Made by a program: the position numbers and the translations under genes. The notes beneath the pieces were generated by a model. It saw nothing but the letters and a program-made list of their open reading frames with translations. It was not told the origin of the DNA and ran no database searches. A DNA stretch of 64,000 bases from Craterostigma plantagineum (Eukaryota; Streptophyta; Magnoliopsida; Lamiales; Linderniaceae), in contig JAPQWV010001109.1 of the NCBI GenBank assembly GCA_027422505.1, positions 59,702 to 123,701 on the forward strand. The letters run 5' to 3'. Of this stretch, positions 1-11,700 are shown piece after piece; the stretch's first letter is position 1, and every line of letters begins with the position of its first letter.

Positions 1-74
1 TAACTAAGAACATTCTAGAAGGTTTAGATTGTCAGAGATATTAACAGTACAATAACTTAATATTACCACATTGC
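1..74. other. Left edge, not alignable to the adjoining pol remnant
   Basis: The RNase H coding similarity of the adjoining Gyp-1 remnant, compared by eye with Gyp-2 near 14160-14230, fades at about position 60-75. The leftmost bases do not follow the expected pol sequence. They could be strongly decayed pol or the edge of another insertion. No integrase of Gyp-1 is present in the window. Confidence 0.35.
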
Positions 75-2826
75 CTGCGTGAAGAAATACTTCAGGCTTT
101 TGTGGTTTGTGGAGATCTCACATCGTTCCCCATACTAATAGCGCCTCCAAATCTTCAGCGCGAAGACCACTGCTGCAAGTTCGAGGTCAGGCATCGGGTA
201 ACTCTTCTCGTATTCTTTCAGCTGACGAGAGGCATAAGCCACTACATTCCCGTTCTGCATTAGCACGCATCCCAACCCATTCTTCGAGGCGTCGCTATAA
301 ACTGAGAATCCTCCAATTCCATACGGTATCGTAAGAACTAGGGCTGTAGTTAGTTGCCTTTTCAGTTCTTGGAAGCTCTGCTCACACTCCTTGTTCCACT
401 GAAACGATGTATTCTTCCTTGTTAATTTCGTCAGCATTGAGGCAATCTTCGAGAAGTCCTTAATAAACTTCCTATAATAGCCTGCCAAGCCGAGAAAGCT
501 CCGTACCTCGGTCACATTTGTTGGCTGAGGCCAGTTACTGATGGCTTCGATCTTGTTCGGATCCACAGAAATTCCTGCTCCGGAGATAATATGTCCCAAG
601 AAGGCAACTTGGTTGAGCCAAAACTCGCACTTCATGAACTTAACGTATAGCTGCTTCTCCCGTAATACTCCAATGAGTGTTTGCAGGTGCTGCTTGTGTT
701 CCTCATTTGTCTTCGAACAGATACGAATGTCGTCTATGATACTATGACGAACTTATCCAAAATTAACTTGAACACACAGTTCATCAAGTCCGTATAGGTT
801 GCCGGCGCATTAGTCAGTGCGAAAGGCATGACCAGGAGCTCGTAGAGTCCATAGCGCGTACTGAAGGCAGTCTTCGGGACATCTTCTCTCGAAATCTTTA
901 GCTGGTGATACCCTGATCGTAGATCGATCTTTGAAAACACCGTAGCGCCTTGTAGTTGATCAAATAGATCGTCGATCCTTGGGAGGTGATATTTGTTTTT
1001 TATTGTTATTTTATTCAGCTCCCTGTAGTCAATACACAACCGCATCGTTCCGTATTTCTTCCGCATGAATAGTACCGGCGCTCCCCAGGGAGAGAAACTC
1101 GGTTGGATGAATCCTTTCTGCAAAAGTTCGTCTAATTGCTCTTTTAGTTCCTTCAGTTCTGTTGGCGCTAACCGGTAAGGAGTCTTAGATATTGGTGCCG
1201 CTCCAGGCACCAGATCTATTGTGAACTCAATTTCCCTATCCGGTGGTCGTCCCGGCAGGTCTTTAGGAAACACGTCCGTAAAGTCTCGAACTATGGGTAC
1301 TTCTTCCAATTTCGTGGATGAACTCTCTTTCGACTTCATCGCAAAAACGAAATATGCTTCGCATCCCGCTCGGATTAATCGTTGGGCCTTTAACGCCGAT
1401 ATTCTCGATACATTCTTTTACCGTCCCCGCGAAGGTAAAAGGCTCACTTCCTTCTATGTTGAATGTGACTACTTTAAGGTTACAGTCGTTCACAGCTCCG
1501 TACTTCGACAACCAGTCCATCCCAAGAATGACATCGTAATCATTCATTGGAATGACTACTAAATCTACAGGCAATTCCTTATTGCCAACAAACACTGGAC
1601 TATCTCAGTATCTGGTTAGTTCTAGTCAGATCCCCATACGGCATAACTACATTATATTCGCATTGAAACTGACGAGTGCGTGGCCCCTGAGTCTACTAGT
1701 ATGCATATGGGAGTTTGGTGGATAGATAGGATACCTTTCACCACGGACGGATTTTCTTCTGCTTCTTCCGAGGTGATGGTATACACTCTAGTTGGCACGG
1801 CCGGCGGCCTGACTCCGGCTTGGCTCCCTGACACGTTCTCCGGGAATGTTCTGGAAAAATGCCCCCGCTTCCCACATCTGAAGCAGTTATTGGTTTGGGC
1901 ATAGCAGTTTCCAGTGTGTCTCTTTCCGCACGTCGAGCAGTTAGGGGTAGGCGTTGGATAACCTCCTTGATTTGGGTTCGGTGGTCGGTTTGGCATCCCT
2001 TGTGGACATTTGGGGGTCTGTTCTGAAAGTTCTGCTTCCCTCCTTTGGGCACAAACTGTCGCTCTGATTTCCTCCCTTCCATTGTGATCCTTGGATTTGC
2101 GCAAATTTTCTCTTAGCCTCCTGGGCACGAACGATCCTGGCCTCGGCCTGATTTGCCACCATGACCTTTTTGCCACTTGCGCATAGGAAGCTCCCTAATG
2201 TCCCGCCATACTTACGTCCTTGTACAGCTCCAGCTTCAAGCCTTCAAGGAATCGCTCAATTTTCAGAGCGTCCGTACTCACCATATGGGCTGCGAACCAC
2301 GACAGGTGCTCGAACTTCCTGATGTATTTCGCAACCGCCATCGTTCCCTGCCTGAGATTTATGAAGTCGTTCATCCTTGGGTGCCCACTGGGGTAGTGAG
2401 GTATTTGCCCCTGAACAGCTCCATAAATCTGTCCCAGCTCATGGTCGCGTGATTCTCGATCACCATTATGGCGTCCCACCAATGCCCCGTGCTTCCCCTT
2501 AGCAAGAATGCAGCGCAGAGGGCTTTCTCCGCTTTTGGGACGCGGCTATACACGAACATACTTTCGGGTGTCCTCAACCAGTCTTCGACTGCTGTTGGGT
2601 CAGCTCTATCCTCGAAAGTCGGTGGGTTCAGTCTACGAAATCTTTCGCTCACTATCTCAGTTCTGTCAGCCTGAGCAGGTCCTACGTTCGTGTTGTCTGC
2701 TGAAACAGATGCTGGATTTAAGCAGATTGCTATCGAACTAGCTCTATGGGCTGGAAAATGTCGCATCTCGGTTATTGGTAGGGGTTGTGTTTCCCCTGTT
2801 CTGATCATCACCGCCACTGGTTTCAC
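75..2826 (-). pseudogene. Gyp-1 gag-protease-RT-RNase H remnant
   Basis: Reading leftwards from 2826, pieces in several frames encode in order: a retrotransposon Gag domain (2826-2195, with a W-L-R-T-x-E-x-M-F type motif and a GHWWD stretch), a CCHC zinc knuckle near 1860-1900, an aspartic protease motif VDSGATHSS near 1660, the RT (1339-734) with the DYRELN and [14 protein letters not shown] signatures, and the start of RNase H (635-135, [13 protein letters not shown]). The catalytic FIDD block falls in a frame break near 735-760. At least five frame changes separate the pieces. Sequence order and motifs match Gyp-2 closely, so it is the same lineage. It cannot make a complete polyprotein. 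Confidence 0.88.
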
Positions 2827-2982
2827 CCCTAGTTCTTACCATCTTTTCTTTCTATCCTGACAGTCCTATAGCTAATAAATTATACAACACAAAAGTTCAC
2901 ATAAGCATAACAATTACAGACAAGGCCGCTTCCACGCTTTCGGGTGTGTGTACATGGACAGTCTACAGAACCTGTGATCGAA

Positions 2983-2994
2983 GCTCTGATATCA
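2983..2994 (-). other. Gyp-1 primer-binding site, mutated
   Basis: On the minus strand this reads TGATATCAGAGC, one base off the initiator-Met tRNA complement TGGTATCAGAGC, and lies 3 bases inside the LTR edge at 2998. The placement is identical to Gyp-2. Confidence 0.8.
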
Positions 2995-2997
2995 CTC

Positions 2998-5485
2998 TAT
3001 CAGGACCCGCTGTCCTCGCCACCTATTCCAACGTTATCCGACGTGCCTAACGAGGGTTTGAGTTAATGAACTACTGAATTTCGTATAAAATTTTTCTTTT
3101 TCCATTTATGTAATGGAACATCGTTCGTTACTTGACAAAAGAATGCTTCCAATTCCTAATTACATACAAACGTAATTACATGGGAAATGTATAATGGCAC
3201 AACAAAAGAACTCCTATGCGCCCGGCCTCACAGGTCGTCATTCATGCACAGACTTCCACCCCAAAAGCTACTGGAAGCCTCAAAAGACTGCCTTGCTGGC
3301 TAGGCGATCACGTACCGTGTTCGGGTGTACCACAACACACAACGTAAGGGATGAGCGGTATGCCGTAAGTGAAAATTTATGCATGACGTGCAAGTGATGA
3401 AACCCCGCAAAGGCAATCGATGCCGATGCATCTTAAGTCCAATAGATTAAACTCAATCTCATATCTTTTATCTTTTAGGGCCCTTAGCGGACTTTTAGCC
3501 AGGCGTACACTGTAAAGAGCTCTATCCAACCATAGGGATAAGTCCAAAGTATGAGGGCATCAACCCAACCATACTAAAGCATGATGGCATCAGTCCAACA
3601 ACGCTAATCAGAAATATAAGGGCATCAACCCAACCATGGTAATCCCCCGACGCGTCAACGTCGTTTGTATATTGGCGATGCATCAACGTTGCTGACGGCG
3701 CATCAACGCGGTCCCGGTGCCCTGGAAGCCACCTTTTAACTTTTCTATTACTCAATGTCATTCTTACCATTCGCGTTCTGCGATATACTTTATGCACGCT
3801 CAACTTACATAATTCCCAGAGTAATTCGTGCATGCTCGTGAAATGCATCTTACCTCAATGCAATGAAAGTTATCATAATCATAAATTCATGTAATTCACA
3901 TAGCATGTAATAACATCGAAGCACATAGGCACATACGTTAGGCACAAACAAGCAGGTTATGTGTTGTAGGTGAATTTCCACTAACCGGTCTGGTGAATTT
4001 CCTAATATCTTGTCCTTTAAACATGAAAATGGTATAAAATTAGTGTATAAATTATGCTAATTGACTGCGTAAATTTTCGTTCGAAAATTCTATCAAAACA
4101 GCGTTTGCCTATACCGAAAATTGACCCTGAAAAATACTGATAGGCTATTTATGATCGGGCGTTGAAAGAGCCTATGCTCATTGAAATCATATTATTTTTC
4201 TAATTAAATGGTGCAAAAAAATTTTTCCTCAAAAGGCGATTGATTTTTTTTTTATTTTTTATAACTTAAATGTTTTTATCTAAGGGTTCAATTCGTGAAG
4301 TTACCCTAATTCCTATACTTCTCTGATTCGCGAACCCAACCTCTCATATGATTCGCAAACTCCTTATGAATTAATGTAGATTCGCGACTTGGTTGGACCC
4401 GCGAAACCCTCGTTTCGCGAATCAACCTACTTCGCAAACTACGTTTGCCATAGTGTGGTTTGCGGCTTGCAGTTCGCTAACCTAATTCGCGAAGTTCGTC
4501 TAGTTCGCCACTTGCTAAGGATTCGCCAACTCCACCAAGTTCGCGAACTCGCTTACTTCGCGAACCATCATGTTTCGCGAATCATTGACTCGCGCTCTTG
4601 TGGAGTTCGCGACCTGTTGATTTCGCGATTCTTCACTTCGCGGTTCCATACTCAATTCGCGAAATGCATCCAGCATCACACAGGTCGCGAAGTCTACTTC
4701 GCGAACTCCTCAAACCATCATATAGATTCGCGAATTTCACTTGCGCGAACCCATCCAAGACCTCCTAAGTTCGTGAAAACGCCCTACGAACTTCGCGAAC
4801 TCTATTCATCTCTTCCTCAATTCGCGAAATGATCTACTTCGCAAACCAAATTAATTTCGCGAATTACTTAGACCTCCGTTCGCTTCGCGACTTATTGAAC
4901 CTGTGAAACTCTCATTTCGCGAATCCATGCAACGAGGCCCCCTTGAATTCGCGAATCCATCATTCACCAAGGGTTCGTGAACCATGATTCGCGAAGTACT
5001 TATTTCACGGCCCATCATGCCCAGAAACACCTTTCGGTTTGCGAACTCTTACTATTTTCAATCAAAATGTACCTTTTTCTCAAGAGCAGTTTGAATATCA
5101 TATGAACTCTAAAAACCCTAAATATTCGAACATATTAAAAATACGATTCTGGGCGGATTTTAAGTATACAACATCCTAAATATGCTAGATTCGAACTTAG
5201 AGCAAAAATCATAAGCAAAAAATGTAAGAACATAGTAAAGATTTTATCGAAACCTTGGTTTCGATCTCCTCCCTCTCTTTACTTGGCATTTTTAGAGTGA
5301 GAAGTAAAATTATCTTTTCTTTTCTTCTTTCCTCATATATATTATTGAGCCAAACACTACCAATAATAAGGGTAATAACGAAATAGTCCATATGCTTGTG
5401 CTTATCCCCAATTTTGACATCCCCTATTATTATTGCTTTCATTTACCTTCATTCCTTATCTTCAAAAATTTCCTAATAAGTTAGA
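2998..5485 (-). repeat. Gyp-1 5' LTR, first part
   Basis: No gene. The LTR starts in decayed form next to the primer site and runs to the Sir-1 insertion. The last bases, TTAGA (5481-5485), are duplicated at 55667-55671, where the LTR resumes and ends at 55881, giving about 2.7 kb in all. A block at 3215-3239 is shared with the LTRs of Gyp-2 and the solo LTR at the same offset. Short repeats of a GGCATCAACCCAACCA-like unit lie at 3550-3640, and a palindrome array fills 4290-5045. Open frames here are by-products of the repeats. Confidence 0.82.
4290..5045. repeat. Array of TTCGCGAA palindromes in the Gyp-1 LTR
   Basis: About a dozen perfect TTCGCGAA palindromes, plus as many one-mismatch forms, are scattered at irregular 20-60 bp spacing through this stretch, separated by unrelated A/T-rich sequence. 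It is not a head-to-tail satellite because only the 8-bp core recurs. Confidence 0.8.
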
Positions 5486-7119
5486 TGAAGTAAACTATGT
5501 GCCTAAGAGAGGGGGGTGAATTAGGCTAATAAAAACTTTTTGCTTCTTTGATCAAATGTATCTTTTTAGAAGAGAACAGCGGAATTAAAATGTTATGATG
5601 GTTATTCCCTTAACTGTTGGTCGAGTGAATCTGCGTGAGTGCAAGTGAACAGAAAAGTAAATAACACGTGGATTTATAGAGGTTATATCCCCAAGTGGAG
5701 TTTAGTCCTCTCCTTGAGGTTTGCTCCTCAAGAGTTTGATCAATTCACTATGTTATCGTAGCTGGTTATAGAAGTACCGATCGCCCTTACACAACCAAGA
5801 CCAAGATGAAACTAGTCCGCAGCTAGGGTGCTTAACGTCGAGTTTCGTTCCACGTCGTTTTCTGAGAATCCCTATTCTCCGACTGGAAACAGTTCGCTCC
5901 CGAAGGTCAGCTGGATCTCAAATCCTCCCTTCACAAAACACGCTTCACTCTTGTCTCCATGTGAGGCTCACTCACGCTCAGGTTGGGATAGTAGTTTTTC
6001 TAGCTTAGGGTGAAGTCAACAATCGCAAATGAAAGCACAAAGCACAAACAGAGAGTAATAATTCGCAAATCAAACGCTCTAATTCAGATCTCTGTTCTTG
6101 CTATCTCGTGTGTATGTTCGTTGGTTCGTGCGTTGTTTGCACCCGATGTTGAAGTGTTGACTTATATAACCCTGTTAGTATCACACGCTTCATATGGAAT
6201 GTGAATCGCAACTACCAGTTCAGCACATCATTCCATTATCATGCCAAATTAAGCTCTAAGCATCACAACGGTAATATTCACTAATTTGCATGAAATCTTA
6301 CTCAAAATACCTTTTCCTTACCACATAGGCAGATCTTATCCATATTAGCACTGTGTTACTTACGAAGATACCATAAATGGTTCCACTCAGCATCTTATCA
6401 ATTATGCAGCACATAAATCACGAATTTCCATTCAAATATATACCATGTTCGCACAGGGAAAGAATTTGTTTGACTCTAACATTTTTGATGCAATTGCTAA
6501 TGATATCTGCATGATTTCTTCCTAAAGATAGACAAATTTCAGTGGATGACGTGTTTTCCATGTATAGCACAAGCGCAATAACTTAAACAGATAAGCACGA
6601 ATTAAATGCATCTGTATCATATAATTCCTATTTCAGCATATCTAAAAAACGGATAACATTCATGCAGTTATATCCTTAGTATATAATATCCATAACTAGC
6701 ACATTCCAGGCTATAGAAGATCTCATTCCATATATAGACAGATTCCAGCACTAATATCATTACCATGTATATCATATTTACCTTTATCAAATTAACGCAT
6801 AATTCTTACTCGAATTTGCATAGCGCAGCACATCAAGCATTAATCACGTCATTTATACAAAGATCAAAGTCACTTGTCATACGATTTAATCATACTTTCC
6901 AAAATTACGTAACAATGATATCATGACGGTGGAATCAATGATCACAGTGGTATCACATAAGTCATGTTGCAATGGAATCACAGTGTCAAGATGCGATTTA
7001 CTCAAATACAAGCACATGATACATACACATTTTGAATTGCTAAATTTGTAGGCCTATCTCATCTTAAGTACATGGAATCATCAAAACTCAAATACAGTGC
7101 ACGACCAAAAAGGTAAACA
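5486..7119 (-). repeat. Sir-1 3' LTR (1634 bp)
   Basis: The LTR is complete. In plus orientation it starts TGAAGTAAACTATG and ends GGTAAACA, followed by the polypurine complement. It matches 25005-25825 joined to 54847-55666. It is A/T-rich with no gene; open frames near 5828-6204 recur in the other LTR and are not coding. Confidence 0.92.
6161..6168 (-). promoter_or_regulatory. Probable TATA box of the Sir-1 LTR (3' copy)
   Basis: On the minus strand this reads TATATAAG in a G/C-containing context, followed by GTCAACAC. The same box is kept in the 5' LTR at 25664-25671, where it would start genomic RNA. The assignment rests on sequence form and position only. Confidence 0.55.
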
Positions 7120-7793
7120 TTATCCCCTTTTTTGATGATGACATGTTACTAATGTAATGAGCATATTCGAACATGTAGGCATGTAACGTGTGAGCCTAAT
7201 TTAATCATGGACAGAGCATGAAAGTATCAAGTTTCACTTAAGATGCGCATGCTCCCCTTATCTAAGTGCAAGTACTTCATGTCGAGATTCATAGCATGTT
7301 CACTAATCATTGCAGAGATAAATGCAAAGTATCACACATAAGTGTTACCAGATTTTTCATAATTTGCTCCCCCTGACTATGTGCAGATATGATGTAGCAT
7401 GATTCCATGATATCACATAAGGTTCCAGCAGAAACAGCACACATAAGTATCACGACTATTGCACTCCCCCTGACTTAGATATCCAAAAATTCTCAAAGCA
7501 TAAGTCAGCACACATAAGGGTTAGTCAAGGAATTAAATCAGAGCTAAATAAACATAGTCATAACCATAAGCATAACAAAAGGTCTTATCCCAACAGCAGG
7601 GATGACACGCACGTACCTGAATTATTACACACCGAGTCCATAATTCTCTCCCCCTTCAGCATCAAAAAGGGTGAGGATAAGAACTACTAAGACACTTAGT
7701 CATTTAGACTCCTAGGCACTTAGACACGGGACGAGATCACTAGACGCAAAAGGAACTGCAGAAAGCAAATGGATGGGAAGATCAGAGATCGCT
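7120..7793 (-). other. Sir-1 polypurine region, with repeated internal tracts
   Basis: The stretch between the extra ORF and the 3' LTR holds no gene. The LTR-adjacent tract is AAAAAAGGGGATAA on the minus strand (about 7121-7134). More purine runs of AGGGGGAG type appear at 7250-7258, 7366-7377, 7462-7474 and 7646-7664, two of them inside a GTCAGGGGGAG context. Multiple polypurine tracts upstream of the 3' LTR are a known hallmark of Sireviruses. Confidence 0.7.
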
Positions 7794-9386
7794 CTAAACG
7801 CTATCGGACTCGCTGTCAGACGAGGCACGCTTCTTTAGTTTCTTCCCAAGCTTGGACAGCTTGTGAAGGATTTCACTATCCTGGTGCTTGAGCTTGCCAA
7901 CCTTCTTGAAGATGGCAGCGATATCAATGCAGATTTCTGTGATCACATCATCATCATCTTGATTTTCTTCAGCAGGTTCCTCATCACTCTCAGTTAGCTC
8001 AACAGCCTTGCCTTGCCCTTACCAACGTGCTTCTTTTTCAGAGAACTCATGATTGCCTTCTTATCCTGGGCATGAACCAACCAACTTGCTTCTCATAGTA
8101 GATTCTCATACGTTTGAGGGTCTTGAGATCGACTGCGTGTTGTACAGTGTTCTCCCAGCTAGGTGGCAGCTGAACTCCTTCGAACAGGTGGGGGACAGAA
8201 TCATCCCATAGGAAGCAGCTTCTCAGGGCTTTCAAAGGCATAGATCATATACTTCATCAGAGCATAGGCTAGATTGAACTTTCTGTTCTTAGAGATCATG
8301 AAGACGGCGAAGGTGCTCATAGCAGTCATATTGGTGGAATGTCCGCCGCTACCAATCTCAGCGCTCCATAGGGTCATTTCCAGGACTTTGTGAGGAATAT
8401 AGTGATCCATCCCAAGTTTCTTAAGAGCTACCCCTTCAGCAAACTTAGGTCTCCTATTACTGTTCCACAGGGCTCTAGTGCACTCAAACAGACTGAACTC
8501 TTCAGACTCACACCACTCACCCATACTGAAGTGCCTAATCCCAATGTTACTCACCCCAAGCATCTCATTAAGCTTTACTCACAGTTCCACTCGATTTTCT
8601 TTCCCAGAACATAAGAGGCTATCACAATGTCAGAATCGGTCTCGTCATAGTCTAGGTTGGAATTGAAGAGCTTCATAGCTTCAGGGTAGTCGGTCCTATT
8701 GATACTAAGAAATTTCTCCCACCCAAATCTAACTAACCACGTAAAAGCAGTACATGAAGGGATCTCATCAAACAGGATTCCACTGCCCCTAGCGACATCA
8801 CGATTCAACAGGTTCTGAAAGTTCTCTTCAGTAGTGGGATCTAGAAATTTTACCTCGAAGGGGATCTCATCGGGCTTGTTGACGTCGAAGGTTGCTTTAT
8901 AGATATCTGCCTCTGTCTCGTCTTCCCTGGAATGTCCTTCCTTAGAGACTGAAGGTTCCTTAGGTGGGGTGTTCTGCTTAGGTGGACTAGGGTTACGAGG
9001 AGGAGGTGGTTGAGGAGTAGGTTCACGAACTGAAGATGGTGCTGGAGAAGGTTCACGAGCAAGACGTGATGGTGGAGAAGTTGCACGAACAGGAGGTGAC
9101 TATGGAGGAGACTCACGAACTTGAGAGACATGGGAAGTGGTTTCACGAACAGGGGTGTGATCAAGAGAGGGTGAAGGCTTAGGAGAAGGATCTTTGTGAA
9201 TGATTTTGACTTTCTTGGATGATTTTGAGGACTTTGAGGGTTTTGCTGAGACTTATTTTTCGAGCGGGTGGTTTGGGAAGGAGGCGATGAAGTGGGGGAA
9301 GGTGATTCCTTTGGTGGTGGTTCTTTTCGCTTATTTCCAGCGCTTGAGTCTGCGTCGACTTGCTTAGATCCGGCCGTTCTCACCAT
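7794..9386 (-). pseudogene. Sir-1 extra 3' ORF (plant transposon-associated, PF20167-like), frameshifted
   Basis: This is a protein of about 530 residues between pol and the 3' LTR, the position of the env-like gene in Sireviruses. The start is the ATG at 9386 and the stop is at 7794-7796. It is read in several frames: a basic Ser/Pro-rich start, a proline-rich tract with VREPTP/AREPSP-type units (about 9000-9180), a globular part (8808-8050, motifs RFGWEKFLS, LWNSNRRPKF, KNRKFNLAYALMKYM), then an acidic segment and a basic tail. The globular layout resembles the putative plant transposon protein family (PF20167) and, remotely, the extra ORFs of Cop-1 and Cop-2. I see no signal peptide or clear membrane span in the surviving frames. 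Frame breaks lie near 9240, 8565 and 8230. Function is unknown. Confidence 0.65.
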
Positions 9387-9607
9387 TTTTTTAGGGTTTT
9401 CAGAGGAACGGAAGAGGATAATGACGGGTAGAAGATGAAGTAAGTGAGAGAGAGATAGATAGATATAGGCGGTTGATGGGATGTGATGATTTAAAATTTA
9501 AAAGAATTCATGTGAGAGAGTAAAGGATTTTGGCTCTTAAATCGAGAACTTATTTTTGAAAACAATTGAGGGGATCAGAGATTTTATTTCCTAATTTGAG
9601 ATTCACT
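9387..9607 (-). other. Sir-1 spacer between pol and extra ORF, split by Gyp-2
   Basis: Noncoding. Together with 20049-20103 it forms a spacer of about 270 bp. The last five bases (TCACT, 9603-9607) face CCACT at 20049-20053 across Gyp-2, a 4 of 5 target duplication. Confidence 0.75.
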
Positions 9608-10149
9608 TGTCAGGACCCGTCGACCCGCCCTCGTATTCCGTTCTAATTCTAGATGTTAATGCTTTGGTATTGTGAGGATACGTAAAAATACGAATAAAAT
9701 TTTTCATTTTTAAAATACATGCGAAAATCTTATATACATGTCAAAAGAATGTTTTACATCGTTCGACATCATCATGCCCTTGTCTACAAAATACAAGTGT
9801 ACGTGTGTGTGTGCAGCCAAAGCTCCCTATGCGCCCGGCCTTCACAGGTCGTCATCCATACACACACTCCCACCTCAAAAGCGGTCGGACTGCGTCAAAA
9901 GATCGGCCTCGCATAGAATTCAGATCACGTACCGTGATCGTCAGTACCTACAACACGTAACATAAATAATGAGCCACCAAGGCTCAGTAAGCAGAAATTA
10001 TGCATGAATGCACGTGTCCTAACGAACGACAATCCACGTCGTCGTTTCCTAACGATCGTACTCTTTTTCTCATACTCGTACTCTTTTCTTTCGCTCTTAC
10101 TCTTTTTCTTATACTCTTATTTCTTACGGGCCCTCGGCTTTCATTTCCC

Positions 10150-10325
10150 CAGCCTCTTATTTCGTCTTATCGTACGGGGTTCTTTCCCAGCCTCTTGTTC
10201 AGGCCTTATCGTACGGGGTATTTACCCAGCCTCTTATTCAGGCCTTATCGTACGGGGTATTTACCCAGCCTCTTATTCAGGCCTTATCGTACGGGGTATT
10301 ACCCAGCCTCTTATTCAGGCCTTAA
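10150..10325. repeat. 39-bp tandem repeat in the Gyp-2 LTR, about 4.5 units
   Basis: Units start CAGCCTCTTATTCAGG and end in GTACGGGGTATTTACC. The same array sits at 17699-17875 in the other LTR. Units differ slightly, and one T is missing from the last unit here. Confidence 0.85.
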
Positions 10326-10979
10326 AGGCTGCATAAGGGAAGCCGTGACTCTTCGTTCGAGTCGACACAAACGCCAATATCGGCGAATTTACATCGCACA
10401 CAGGCGATCTTATGCACGCTCATACCTCGCCCCTTACATACTACTCATGCGTGCAAGCGCTCATGTTATGCTCATTATACATACGCAGATCATGCTATCA
10501 TGCATAGAATTAAATCATATCATACGTACGCATTTCATAGAAGATACACGAGCACGAAATTCACGTAATTGGACGCAGGCAAGTTACGTGTCGTAGTTGA
10601 ATTTCTACTTACTTGTCGTCCGAGCGAAATTAGTATTTTCCCGTTTGCTCCTAACGTACGACCTTTAAGCATAAATAATGACGTATGAGTATTGCGCCTT
10701 TATAAGATCCCTTAGTCAAATTAAATCATCTTACCTCATTAAATTCGCTAAAGTATAAGTCGTTAATTTCAAGTCTAGATTAAGTCTCTTGTCCCATAAA
10801 TTTCCTAAGTAAGGTTAGTATAAAATTCGTGACTAGGAAATTCGGCAAAATTCCTAATTTTTAACCTTAATCATAAAATTATTATATCAGTACGTTATCT
10901 GAAATATTGGTTATCTATGTTCTTGAAAAGTGTTGAAATATTTTGCCTAATATTGTATGTGAAGATCTCGGTATAATTT

Positions 10980-11700
10980 TATAAAATAGGATTTCGACAT
11001 TTTATTAGATCTCGACCTTATTGTTGATGTTTAGCTCGACATTTTAGCTAATTTACCTAGACATTTCATTTCGACATTTTGAAGAAAATATCGACGTGAC
11101 TCAACATGGCTCGACATTATGCTTAACATCTCGCCATTTATCATAGATAAATCTCGGCATTTTGTGTATATTTCGTTCGACATCTTATCTAACATTTCGA
11201 CATTTTTATCCTAGGATGCCTCGACATCTTTGTTTATGAATTCGACATTTTTTTTTTTTTTTTTTCCAACTAAAAGGGCTCGACATTTTACTCGGTATTA
11301 GCCTCGACATCTTTGTTCGCTATTTTGGAATAGGAGATGTCGACATTTTATCTTGGGATATCTCGACATTCATAAGATGTCGATATGAAGAAACTAAATG
11401 TCGAGGTGCATGGGGTTTCGTTATCACCTTTCGACATTTGATAAATCTCGGGTTGTATTGGAAGTTAGGTCTCGACATTTTGATTCCTATCAGGGTTTCG
11501 ACATCTTTCTTTGGCTCTCGACATTTTTAGGTTCAGTTTCATTCGACATTTTTACTCCCTTGACATCTCGACATTTATTTGTTGAAAATGTCGACATGTA
11601 CCTAAGTCATGAACCTCGACATTTCCATTAGCTATCGACACTTTGTGCATTCGACATTTATCATATGTTTCGACATTTACTAACATATCGACATTTCATC
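10980..11700. repeat. TCGACAT motif array in the Gyp-2 LTR
   Basis: More than 20 copies of TCGACAT, usually followed by TTT or CTTT, are spread irregularly over about 720 bp, nearly all in the same orientation. Four have the complementary half ATGTCGA nearby, giving ATGTCGACAT-like palindromes (about 11338 and 11588). The array repeats at 18535-19245. Confidence 0.85.

Noticed and set aside
4389..4832. 147-codon open frame on the plus strand
   Set aside because: It lies wholly in the TTCGCGAA array of the Gyp-1 LTR; the peptide is a read-through of repeated motifs and has no recognisable domain.
5828..6204. Open frames in the Sir-1 LTR, seen again at 25282-25663
   Set aside because: They are copies of the same LTR segment with different frame breaks, and the TATA-like signal is on the other strand.
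7794..9386. Env glycoprotein for the Sir-1 extra ORF
   Set aside because: No signal peptide, fusion segment or clear membrane span is visible in the surviving frames; its basic, proline-rich and acidic make-up fits a nuclear or cytoplasmic protein better.
10150..10325. Regular repeats resembling a CRISPR array
   Set aside because: Units are head-to-tail without unique spacers, lie in an LTR, and the DNA is from a plant.
10000..10596. 198-codon open frame with LPSLLFRPYRTGY repeats
   Set aside because: It is produced by the 39-bp tandem repeat in the Gyp-2 LTR, recurs with a different length in the other LTR at 17549-18056, and has no homologous domain.
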